This document shows positions 23,601 to 33,300 of a stretch of 64,000 nt of DNA, one piece after another. Made by a program: the position numbers and the translations under genes. The notes under the pieces are model-generated. The model had not been told where the DNA came from, searched no databases, and worked only from the letters and a program-made list of their open reading frames with translations. Origin of the DNA: Platanthera guangdongensis (Eukaryota > Streptophyta > Magnoliopsida > Asparagales > Orchidaceae); assembly GCA_039583875.1 (NCBI GenBank), contig CM077166.1, positions 81,280,564 to 81,344,563 of the forward strand, written 5' to 3'. The stretch's first letter is position 1. Every line of letters starts with the position of its first letter.

Positions 23601-24547
23601 CCCTCCGCGAAAAAGCCCATAAGGGTGAGCTTCAGAGGAGGTTTCTCTTCTCTAGCTGCTAGGGCTTTCTTACATCATCCTAAACTTCAAGGAAGGAGAT
23701 TCCAAGCTCATCATCATCACCAAGAAAGGAGATCTTCGCATCGGACGTGGCCAGATTGTAGCGAGCAGAGAAGACTAGTAAAGTAGGAGGAAGTGACAAC
23801 CCTTCTGGACCCAGACGTTAGTTGATGATTGCGTAAGGAGCACAAATTGATAACCTGGTGATCTCCTTCCAGATCTACAGTAAGCCTCTGAGTTCCGTCA
23901 TATCTCTTGCCTTTTTCTCCGCTCGCTTTAAATGATTGTTCGCTGTTGTCTCTTTTTCATGGATGATGACTGCACTCTAGTGATATAACATTGAACTATT
24001 GTCATTTTATTAAATCATTTGAATGTGCATGTGTTACTTGAGGTGTGACGTTTTAAGCTTGCTGAGAGAGGGGTAGAGATTTGGTGATTTAATTTCACTT
24101 TGAAATATGCTGATTTATCTTGTGATAAAAAGCAATGAGGTGTTTGTGATTCTCAATCTCAAACTCGTAAGAGAAGCAGTGAATGCGACCCATAGTTGAG
24201 CGAACTAAGCTTGGCTTTGTGAAGCCCGCATCGAGATGGTGAAGGCGACCCACAAACATCTTTTTCTTGCATTTTTTATTTTCACTTCCACCAACAAGTC
24301 AAAACTCCTTGTTCTTAAACTTTACAATTAGTTTCTCTTAACTCTAAAAACACATCCTAAGCTGCATTCCTCAAGAGATCAATACATGGGAACTTACTCC
24401 CATTTTATATTACGTGAACGACCAGTGCACTTGTCGAGTTTGCATCAAGCACCAGCAGATCTGGATTCATGGCTCACAAGCACCCGAGATACTTGCAATG
24501 GAATCCACCATTGATAATCCTTATAATATCCACATGTTTAGAGACTA
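23600..24547. other. noncoding leader-like stretch, no gene seen
   Basis: Downstream of the TATA box at 23560. It contains two related words about GCGACCCA (near 24187 and 24249) but no coding sequence or family signature. Probably retrotransposon untranslated sequence. Confidence 0.45.
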
Positions 24548-24966
24548 CTCCTCGAATTCTTAAGAGCGGTGTGGATTGGTCCTCCACCCTCAAAAGGTAC
24601 ATCTTGGATGCGTCTGAGGTAGGGGTGGCGCTGTCACCGACCTCCTAGTGTCCAGGTTCTCGTCACACCGCTCCGAAACACCACTACTCAAGCACCAGGT
24701 CTTATATTGGCCTCTGTATTCCTTAGATGTCTCTCAAATAAGCATAGGATGGAGTTAAAGGTGAGTTTTTACCCTATAACGGGGTTGGCGATCTGAAAGA
24801 GGGAAAAATAGTGGGTTCGAGTGAAGTGGATTCCAGGAAAAGTCCTAAAATGCGATTTTATACTACCTAGACACAAAGTGCACGCGTGTGCCCATAAGCT
24901 CGCATGTGCGTGCACATAAGCTCGCACGTGCATGCACGAAGGAATTAGTCCTAGGTGCAGAAAACC
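24548..24966. repeat. unclassified repeat X, copy 2, left part
   Basis: Same sequence order as 21840-22250: GGTGTGGATTGGTCCTCCACC, GGTGAGTTTTTACCCT, GATTCCAGGAAAAG and AGGTGCAGAAAACC. Homology stops at about 24966 and resumes at about 43290, so an 18.3-kb block (the hAT element with everything nested in it) has been inserted here. Confidence 0.78.
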
Positions 24967-25234
24967 TAAGTTGTCAAGATGCGCCTGAGGCGCCGGACGC
25001 AGTGGGCGACGCCCGAGCAGGGCCGAGGAGGGCGAAATGCCTCGGGTGCACCTAGGCACGCGCCTTACGGGCCATGCAGACCACATTAGGCGCGCCTGGC
25101 CGCCGGTTCAGTTTTTTTAGGTTTAGGTTTTGTTTCTTATAAGAAGTCGGGGTAAGGCACACCGTCATTCTTCATCTCACGCAACTGACGTAAGGAAATC
25201 TCGCCCCGACGCCCTCATCTGCTCGCCGACCGCC

Positions 25235-25430
25235 CTTTATTGGTTAGTTTCTTCTTCTCTTCTTCTTCTCTTCTTCTTCTCCTTATTTATTCTTTAGTCT
25301 TTCCCTGTTTCTTCTGCTCGCCGACCCCGACGTTCTCTGTTTCTTCTCTTCTTCTTCTCCTTATTTGTTCTCTTCTTCTTCTCCTTATTTCTTCGCCGCT
25401 CCTCATTTGCTCGCCGACCAATTAATAATG
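25235..25430 (+). repeat. pyrimidine-rich TTCTTCTTCTC tract
   Basis: Imperfect repeats of TTCTTCTTCTCCTTATTT occur four to five times in the leader of the hAT element. Simple-sequence DNA; no product. Confidence 0.7.
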
Positions 25431-25559
25431 CATGTGTCTTTGACGTCTCTCATTCAACTACTCTCTTTAGTCTTTCCCATAACTATTCTAAGCTTGCTTC
25501 ACATTCACCATTATCCCCCATGAAATTTTATTGTTATTAAATTATGATTTGATTCACTA

Positions 25560-25975
25560 TTATCCCCCGTGAACTGGATTGAAATTTGGATATCAATGTT
25601 AGTGAAATTTGGAGACCAGTCCACTGTTTTACAGTTAACTGGAAGCTCAAGTTCACTGTAAAACAGTGAATTGGAAGCCCAATTCACTATGGAAGTCAGT
25701 TCAGTGGTTTTCACTTTCTAATAATTCTCTTCATCTCTTGTTAATTATTATATAAACTTATTCTTTTTGTTGTAAAATGTTTTAATAGCCGGTAGCCCAG
25801 TTCACTATAAAATAGTGAACTGGAAGCCCAGTTCACTATAAAACAGTGAACTGGTAGCCCAGTTCACCATGGAATTTAGTTCAATGGTTTTCACTTTCCA
25901 CTAATTTTCATTATCTTTTGTTAATTATTATATATACTCATTCTTTTTGTTGTAAAATGGTTTAATAGCTGGTAA
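25560..25975 (+). repeat. GTTCACT/AGTGAAC palindromes and a duplicated ~175-bp block upstream of the transposase
   Basis: The palindrome GTTCACTATAAAACAGTGAAC-like motif (7-base arms) appears at least four times (about 25650, 25798, 25833 and a diverged one near 25625). A block starting TTCAGTGGTTTTCACTTTC (25700) is repeated as TTCAATGGTTTTCACTTTC (25880). Repeated motifs near the ends of hAT elements commonly bind transposase; that role here is inferred. Confidence 0.7.
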
Positions 25976-26686
25976 TGGATGCAAGTGAATCTGGTTCATC
26001 CAGTGTCCAATATAGGATTGATCCAGGTTAGAAGTATGTGCGTCAGACATCTACAACTAATTAAAATGATTTAACTTGCAATTTCTGAGAGAAAGTCACA
26101 AAGGGTGAAATTTTTTGTGTAGAGCAACACCTAGTTGGGGGATTCAGAAATACTAAAGCTTGTCCCAAATGCCCACAACTTGGACAGATAGAAATTCAAG
26201 ATTATATGGAAAAGAAAATGACTGCAAGCAATATGAAAAAATAAGCATTCCCAGACTTTGCAGATGTAGATACTTTTGGAAGCGATGAAGATATAGATGA
26301 CATTAGAGCAAAAATTCATGGATGCGGACCAAGCAGTGCACCTAAAAAGCCTCGGATCAAAGAACCGATGATTGTTTTTTTTTTGTACCTAACGTCGAGA
26401 AGAAAATACAAAAAAGGCCAAAAAAACTAATGAAGCAAACTTCAATTACCAAAGAGTGTAAGAAGGAACTTAGATGGAGGGCTTGCAAACATATAGCTCA
26501 ATGGATGTATGATGCTGTTATTCCTTTTAATGCCGTTACATATCCTAGTTTTGCAGTGATGATAGAATCCATTGGACAGTTTTGGGTTGTACTGAAACCA
26601 CCCAGTTACCATGAAGTTCGCGTGCCTTTGTTGAATAATGAAGTAACTGAAGTCAAAAATATGATGAAGAATTATGAGGATGAGTG
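25975..26686 (+). pseudogene. hAT transposase, 5' part (BED finger and start of DUF659)
   Basis: Translation from ATG 25975 gives MDASESGSSSV, then DPG(stop)KYVRQ, a BED finger (CNF, then stop where the second cysteine is expected, EKVTKGEIF, HLVGG, ACPKCP). After frame changes comes KELRWRACKHIAQWMYD, IPFNAVTYPSFAVMIESIGQF and PSYHEVRVPLLNNEV, the start of DUF659. It ends at NYEDECD where the chromovirus inserted. BED fingers bind DNA and the hAT enzyme cuts and pastes the transposon. Nonsense changes at the conserved tryptophan and cysteine show it is dead. Confidence 0.88.
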
Positions 26687-26989
26687 TGATAAGACCTTGC
26701 AAGTAGAAGAGAGATCTAGGGGAAGATTTAGAGAGAGTGCAAAGAGAGGAATTAGGGTTAGGGAGTGAGAGAGAGGAAATACCTTGAGAATGATCATGCA
26801 TGCCAACGAAAGGGAGCCCCGGGTTTATTAATACCTGGGGCTCAAGGAGTCCGGCCGGCCCCCCCACTTGGGGACTGAACCGGGTCGGTTCGTCCCCCCT
26901 TGGCGTCTTCATAGGTTGGGGGCTGAACCGGATGGTTCAGCCCCGTTGTTTGGCCTCCGTGAAATTGTAGCGGATGCGGCGACATAACA
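26687..26989 (-). repeat. 3' LTR of the small chromovirus
   Basis: 303 bp, TG...CA ends, lacking a 32-bp segment present in the other LTR after GGCCTCCGTG. The coding frame of the element continues into it and stops at 26842. Confidence 0.93.
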
Positions 26990-28920
26990 TTCCCTCCCCC
27001 TTCAAGCGGCAACTTGTCCTCAAGTGGGAAATCCGGAAACGCCTCGTGAAACTCCAAGAAGTCAACCCAAGAATTATGTTCGGCGGGCATGTGCGCCCAC
27101 TTGACGAGTAGCTCGAGCCGGTACTCGGCACCCCGCCGCTTCCATTTGGTCAACAGAATCGCCTCCGGCGAAGGCCGCAATTCGCCGCTGCTAGTAGCCT
27201 CTGGAAGAGTAGGGCTGATGGAAGTGGAGGTCCCGAGCTTCTTCTTCAGCAAGGATACATGGAACGTCGGATGGATGCGAGAACCCTCCGGGAGAGCAAG
27301 AGTATAAGCCACGGGCCCCACCCGGCGGAGGATGCGGAACGGGCCATAGTATTTCGGTGCCAGCTTCTGGTTGGTCCGCCGAGAGACCGATAGTTGCCGA
27401 TATGGTTGGAGCTTAAGGAAGACCTCATCGCCGACCGCAAACTCCCGCTCGGTACGATGTTTGTCTGTCTGAATCTTCATGCGATCTTGGGCGAGGCGTA
27501 AGTTCTCCCGGAGTAGCGATAAAGTCCGGTCGCGATCCAGTAACATTCGGTCGACCGCGGGCAGAGCGGTGCTGGCTGGCTCATAAGAACTCAAAGTAGG
27601 CGGGGGGCGGCCGTAGACCACCTCAAAAGGAGTGAGCTTGCTGGCCGTATGGAAAGATGTATTGTAGCAGTATTCCGCCCAATGGAGCCACCGAGTCCAG
27701 GAGCGTGGCTCATCCATGACAAAACACCGCAAATAGGTTTCAACCCCACGGTTGAGGACCTCCGTCTGCCCGTCTGTCTGAGGGTGATGGGCCGTGCTCA
27801 TGCGGAGGGAAGTCCCCTGAAGTCGAAACAACTCCTGCCAGAAATTGCTCACAAAGACGGGGTCCCTGTCTGATATGACCGCGCTTGGAATGCCGTGAAG
27901 TCTCACAATCTCCTTGGCGAAAACATCAGCAACTGTTGCTCCAGTGTACGGATGGCTCATAGCGATGAAGTGTCCGTATTTGGACAACTTGTCAACCACG
28001 ACCAAGATGACAGATTTGCCCTGAGACTTGGGCAGGCCGTCAATGAAATCCATAGAGACAGTGTCCCAAATCTGACGGGAAATCTCCAACGGTGTCAGCA
28101 GCCCGGCGGGAGAGGTAGTCTCGTACTTCTGTCGCTGGCAGATCTCACATTCACGTATAAACCGCTGAACATCGCGTCGCAGCCCTTTCCAAAAAACATT
28201 TGCCCGGACCCGTTGTAGTGTTCGCAAGATGCCGGCGTGTCCGCCGGTGGGTGAGGCGTGAAACTCTTGCATCATGACCGTCCGCCAGGCCGACGTGTCA
28301 GGGAGGACTAGCCGGCCCTGATGGTAAAGCCTGTCTCCCTGCAAGTGGTAGCCGGCTTCAGTAGGCTTCCCCTGTCGCAGTGCTGCAATGATGGCTTGTA
28401 GATCCGGATCCTGCTGAACTTCTGCCTGTATCTCTTCCAGTGACTCAATCACTGGTCCTGAGATATGGGACAAGGAACTCTCTGGTAGGCGGGAGAGTGC
28501 ATCAGCCACCACATTTTCCTTCCCCTGCTTATACACAATCTCATAATCGTATCCCAGCAACCTTGTCAGCCACTTCTGCTGCAATGGTGAGGCTAATCTC
28601 TGCTCCAGAAAGTGTTTCAGGCTCTGGTGATCGGTACGGATCTGGAAGTGTCGTCCCAAGAGATAAGGCCGCCACAAGGCGACCTCATGCAGGATGGCTA
28701 ACATCTCCTTCTCGTACGTCGAAAGGCCCAGTGTCCGGGGTGCCAACGCCTTGCTGAAGTAGGCCAAGGTTCGGCCCTCCTGTATCAACACAGCTCCAAT
28801 ACCGACCACCGATGCATCGGCCTCCACTACGAATGTCTTGGAGAAATCCGGAAGCGCCAGAACCGGGGTAGTAGTCATAGCCGCCTTCAGAGACTGAAAG
28901 GCGACCTCTGCCTCTGAACT
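26842..28920 (-). CDS. small chromovirus pol, 3' part: RNase H, integrase, chromodomain
   Basis: Continuous frame from the insertion junction at 28920 to the stop at 26842, about 692 codons. RNase H: FVVEADASVVGIGAVL, then LSTYEKEMLA and IRTDHQSLKHF. Integrase zinc finger: HASPTGGHAG and CEICQRQK. Integrase core: SMDFIDGLP, VVVDKLSKYGHF, ISDRDPVF and TDGQTEVLNR (DDE residues). Then the GPF module (KYYGPFRILRRVG) and a chromodomain (LLVKWAHMPAEHNSW, ending LEDKLPLEGGG). The chromodomain binds modified histone tails and guides integration in related elements. No internal stops. The last 49 or so codons lie in the LTR. Confidence 0.93.
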   Translation of the reverse strand, partial: SSEAEVAFQSLKAAMTTTPVLALPDFSKTFVVEADASVVGIGAVLIQEGRTLAYFSKALAPRTLGLSTYEKEMLAILHEVALWRPYLLGRHFQIRTDHQSLKHFLEQRLASPLQQKWLTRLLGYDYEIVYKQGKENVVADALSRLPESSLSHISGPVIESLEEIQAEVQQDPDLQAIIAALRQGKPTEAGYHLQGDRLYHQGRLVLPDTSAWRTVMMQEFHASPTGGHAGILRTLQRVRANVFWKGLRRDVQRFIRECEICQRQKYETTSPAGLLTPLEISRQIWDTVSMDFIDGLPKSQGKSVILVVVDKLSKYGHFIAMSHPYTGATVADVFAKEIVRLHGIPSAVISDRDPVFVSNFWQELFRLQGTSLRMSTAHHPQTDGQTEVLNRGVETYLRCFVMDEPRSWTRWLHWAEYCYNTSFHTASKLTPFEVVYGRPPPTLSSYEPASTALPAVDRMLLDRDRTLSLLRENLRLAQDRMKIQTDKHRTEREFAVGDEVFLKLQPYRQLSVSRRTNQKLAPKYYGPFRILRRVGPVAYTLALPEGSRIHPTFHVSLLKKKLGTSTSISPTLPEATSSGELRPSPEAILLTKWKRRGAEYRLELLVKWAHMPAEHNSWVDFLEFHEAFPDFPLEDKLPLEGGGNVMSPHPLQFHGGQTTGLNHPVQPPTYEDAKGGRTDPVQSPSGGAGRTP
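26990..27004 (-). other. polypurine tract inside the chromovirus coding frame
   Basis: Minus strand reads CTTGAAGGGGGAGGGAA directly before the 3' LTR. It codes for LEGGGN within the open frame, so one sequence serves as primer and as codons. Confidence 0.88.
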
Positions 28921-30070
28921 TTATGCCGCTGCCCCTCCGCCACTACTTGATGACGATCCAGTTGCCGAGGCTCTACAACATAAAGACCTTCGGAGCCGTG
29001 ATGACGCTAACGGACGACGCCGCTACAACCTTCGCCCACGGCGTGCTACCCTCACTTGATGACTATTTTAATTAATTTGTCATGCTTTATTATTTTATGT
29101 GCGAATATAAAATTATTCCAATCTTGGTTAATAATTTTATATTCATTTGTGACTTGTAATCTTTAATTATTTTCTGCAAACATTTTGGTGTGTATGTAAC
29201 CGCCCGTATGGATGAGATTTCATCTCCATTATGGACGGTTGGATCTCTTTTGTAACTCATATTTAAAGGAGGCTATTATGATGAGTAATGGAATGAAAAG
29301 AAAACCTAAACCCCCCCTTTGAAGAATTCGGCCACCATGGAGAGAGTCCATTAGCCGCCCCCCCCTTTGGTGTGACGCCAAGCCTTGCCTCCTCCATCCC
29401 CGTTCGGTGCGACTCCGGCGTGGCTTCCTTTCGGTGCGACTCCAAGGAAGAAGGTTGCAGCCCATTCGGTGTGAAGCCGGTGGATCCGTGGAGAGAGTGA
29501 TTCTCCCACCTTATCTTGTGTGATTGTTGTTCTTGGTTGGGTAACTTCTTCCTCTTAGAGATTCTTGCTTTAGATTTTGTGGAGGTTTTTGCAAACCGTT
29601 TCTTCCGTGATTTTTAAATACGTCGCTTGCAAATTCCGATTTCGATTTCGTTGTTATTGAACCTCTTGTGATCCGGATTGGGTAGATCCGTTGCGAGAGC
29701 GAGACTTGGCCTAGCCTTGACTTGCCCTCCAAGATTGGCACATTTTGGTGTTAACAAGGGAGTTAATCACAACTCGAACTCGACCGCCTATTGAAGTTTT
29801 CCGCTGCTCCGAAAATAAATTATTGCTGCGTTGAAACGGCTCAAGTTGGTACAATAGATGCTTGTGTAGGTGCGGTGAGTTGTGTGCTTGTTGGAGAGGT
29901 AGGTCCTAAGGACGTTGTATCGAGTCCGACAATTTTCTCTTTCGGATTTGGGAGCAAACCCGACCCCTTTTCGCTCGTTTTTGGTCGGAGCCCTTCCCTT
30001 TGGTTTTATGTCTTGTGATAATATTTTCCGTTAGCGTATTCGGGCACGAATCACGGTCACCCCTACATCA
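28921..30070 (+). repeat. CRM-type element 5' LTR
   Basis: Begins TTATGCCGCT (the 3' LTR has TGATGCCGCT, so the terminal G has mutated) and ends CCCTACATCA. It carries an unused copy of the last gag-pol codons at its start. A TATTTAAAGG box near 29260-29272 is a candidate core promoter. Tandem words such as TTCGGTGYGACTCC occur at 29400-29480. Confidence 0.93.
29262..29272 (+). promoter_or_regulatory. candidate TATA box of the CRM-type LTR
   Basis: CATATTTAAAGGAGG in the 5' LTR; the 3' LTR copy at about 35421 reads CCTATTTAAAGGAGG. It is the best TATA-like word in the LTR; start site not determined. Confidence 0.5.
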
Positions 30071-30071
30071 A

Positions 30072-30086
30072 TTTGGTATCAGAGGC
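30072..30086 (+). other. CRM-type element primer-binding site
   Basis: TTTGGTATCAGAGGC follows the LTR end after one base. It matches the initiator-methionine tRNA site (TGGTATCAGAGC), with a G inserted near its end. Confidence 0.88.
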
Positions 30087-30346
30087 GGTCGTTTCAACTA
30101 CCACGTTGCAAACATCCTCTCTACGTTTCTTGTTGCCCGATCGGATCTAAAAAAAAAAAATCAAAAAAAATTATTTTCTGTGGTCTGCCAATAGCGGGCT
30201 GAAATCTTTATTTTTCAGCAAAATTTCAAAAAAATTTTTTTTAACGATCCACGTGTTCCTCACATCGGGAAAATATAAAAATATCTTATTTTCAGTATAG
30301 CTACAGCCCTAGGAAAAATCACCTTTCCAAAATTTCCTAGACCTGA

Positions 30347-33300
30347 ATGCGCACTAGGCACGGATCTGAGTACGCGACACCGTCTACGTCTAGGATGGCT
30401 GTGAACGAGCATGGCGATCCCAACACCGAGGCCATAGCAGGGCTACGTAACGAAATGACGGAGCTTAGAAACATGTTGGCACAGATCCTGCAAAATCAAG
30501 CAAGGCCACCCCCGCCACCCATTAATGTTGAGCAGCCCAACCGGCGCCAACAAACTCCTGAGTCGGATTCCGATGAGGACTCTCCCCGAGTGCCCCCTCG
30601 AGAACACCGCCACGATCGTGCTTACGATATCACTAGGGCCATTAAGATCGACGCCCCCACTTATGATGACATGGGAGATCCCCAGATCTTCCTTACTTGG
30701 GTGGTGGATATGGAGTGCTACTTCGATTGGCACACCCTTACGGACCATCAAAAGGTCCAAGTTGCCAGGATGAAGCTAACGGGACGTGCCAAAACTTATT
30801 GGCTGAATGAAGAGCGTAGGCTAGGAACCGGGAACGGGGTCCCACTTATTGGATGGGCCGTGATGAAGAACTTGTTGACCGATCAGTACGTTCCCGCGTA
30901 CCATCGGACACAGATGTTCGACGAGCTTGCCACTCTACGGCAGGGCTCCAATTCGGTAGCTGAGTATATGGGAGAACTGCAGGACCGTATGGTGTGTTGT
31001 GATTTGAGGGAGATCCCCGAGGTCACCCTATCCAGATTTCGTAAGGGGCTTCATCCCGATATTCAGCGGAAGCTCTTACGATATGGTCATACGGATCTGA
31101 ACACGACATTTAATGCCGCCCTCGACATCGAAAAGCACTTAGCCTCTAAGGCTCACTCCCGGTATTCCCATGCGAAGGGAAAGTCCATAGCTGGAGCCTC
31201 TTCCTCCACATACCAGGATAAAGGGAAGTTTCGGTCTGCCGAGTCAAAGTCTGTCGTGATTACTGCTAGGAACGACAAGAATCCTGCGAGTGAGCGTGTC
31301 CCTATAGGGAAGGTTAGCAAGGCTAACACTACTTGTTACTCTTGCGGCATTCAAGGCCACTATGCCTTTGAATGCCCAACGAAGACTAAAGCCATAGCCC
31401 TTCTAGAGTCGACTACCGACCTAGCTGATTTCGTTTATGAGGCTGCTGAGGAGAGTGACCCAGAAGGGGTCCCAAGCGATTTAGAGGACGAACACCCCGT
31501 TATGGTGATGCGTTGTATCTTGACCACCCCTCGTCCGTTAGATGACTGGAAAAGGACTAGTATATTTTCCCTGATCTTTAAGAGTGTCGAGAAGTTGTGC
31601 AAGTTGATCATTGATAGTGGCAGTTGTGTAAACGTCATCTCTGAGAATGCCGTTACACGTATGTCCTTGACTACGCAGCCCCACCCGGCTCCCTATCAGG
31701 TAGCCTGGATTAATAAAGTTACCGTCCCGGTCACCAAGCGTTGCCTTGTACCTCTCTCGATCAAATCCTATACTGACGAGGTGTGGTGCGATGTCCTTCC
31801 AATGGACGCTTGTCACGTGTTATTGGGCCGCCCTTGGCTTTACGACCGTGACGTGACACACTTTGGAAGGGCCAACACATATGAGTTTAAATTCAATGGC
31901 AAGGTCATTACGTTGAGACCGACCGTCCCGAAAGAGCCAGTAGCTTTGGCTAAGGACACCACTGTTCCAGTCGAGAGGAAAACGTTGAGTCTCGTGGGAA
32001 GAAAAGAGTTTGTGAAGGATCCCTTTCTTGACGGGATGATGTACGCTCTAGTTCTTATGAGTGCGAAAGGGGATACGAGAGCATTGGATGAGTTGCCTAG
32101 AGAGTTACAGGAATTGTTGGATGAGTATAAGGACGTGTACCCGGATGAGCTGCCTTCGGTATTACCACCGCTTAGGAATATACAGCATGCTATAGACCTT
32201 ATCCCCGGCTCCTCCTTACCGAACCCGCCCCACTATAGGCTTCACCCCGCCGCCCATAAGGAGTTACAGACCCAGATCGAGGATTTGATGAAAAAGGGGT
32301 TCATTAGGACTAGTATGAGTCCATGTGCGGTACCGGCCCTTCTTGCCCCCAAGAAGGATGGTACGTGGAGAATGTGTGTTGATAGCCGTGCCATCAACAA
32401 GATTACCATCAAATATAGATTTCCTATTCCGCGATTAGATGACCTCCTAGATGTCTTATCTGGCGCCACCATTTTTTCAAAGTTAGATTTGCGGAGTGGC
32501 TATCACCAGATCAGGATCCGTGAGGGGGACGAGTGGAAGACAGCATTTAAGTCCAAGGATGGGTTATACGAGTGGCTTGTGATGCCCTTTGGGCTATCCA
32601 ACGCCCCCAGTACCTTCTCCCGGATGATGACCCATGTCTTTCAGCCTTACATGGGGAAGTTTGTGGTCGTCTATTTTGATGACATTTTAGTCTTTAGTAC
32701 CACCACTGCTGAGCACGTCTCCCACATGAGATCGGTTCTTTCCACCCTGCGGAAGGAAACCTTATACCTTAATCTCAAGAAATGGACATTCTATGTCACT
32801 GAAGTGGAATTCTTAGGCTATATAGTCGGTTCGGATGGCATTAGAGTTGACCCTAATAAGGTTAAGGTCATGATGGATTGGCCCGAACCGACCACATTAC
32901 GAGAGGTGCGAAGTTTCCATGGGTTGGCTACTTTTTACCGCCGTTTTATTAAAGACTTTAGTAGCATTATGGCCCCCATTAGTGATTGCATGAAGAAAGG
33001 TGAGTTCACCTGGACAAGGTCCGCCGCTACTGCTTTCCAACGCATTAAGGAACTTATGACTGAGGCACCTGTCCTATATCTACCTGACTTCAATAAGGTC
33101 TTTGAGCTTACGTGTGACGCTTCTGGCGTAGGAATAGGAGGTGTCTTGAGTCAGGAAGGGCACCCTGTGAGTTATTTTAGTGAGAAGTTAGCGGGCGCCA
33201 AATTGAATTACTCGAATTACGATAGGGAGTTTTATGCCGTCATTAGATGTCTGCACCATTGGAGGCACTATCTCCTCTCTAAGGAGTTTGTGATCCTCTC

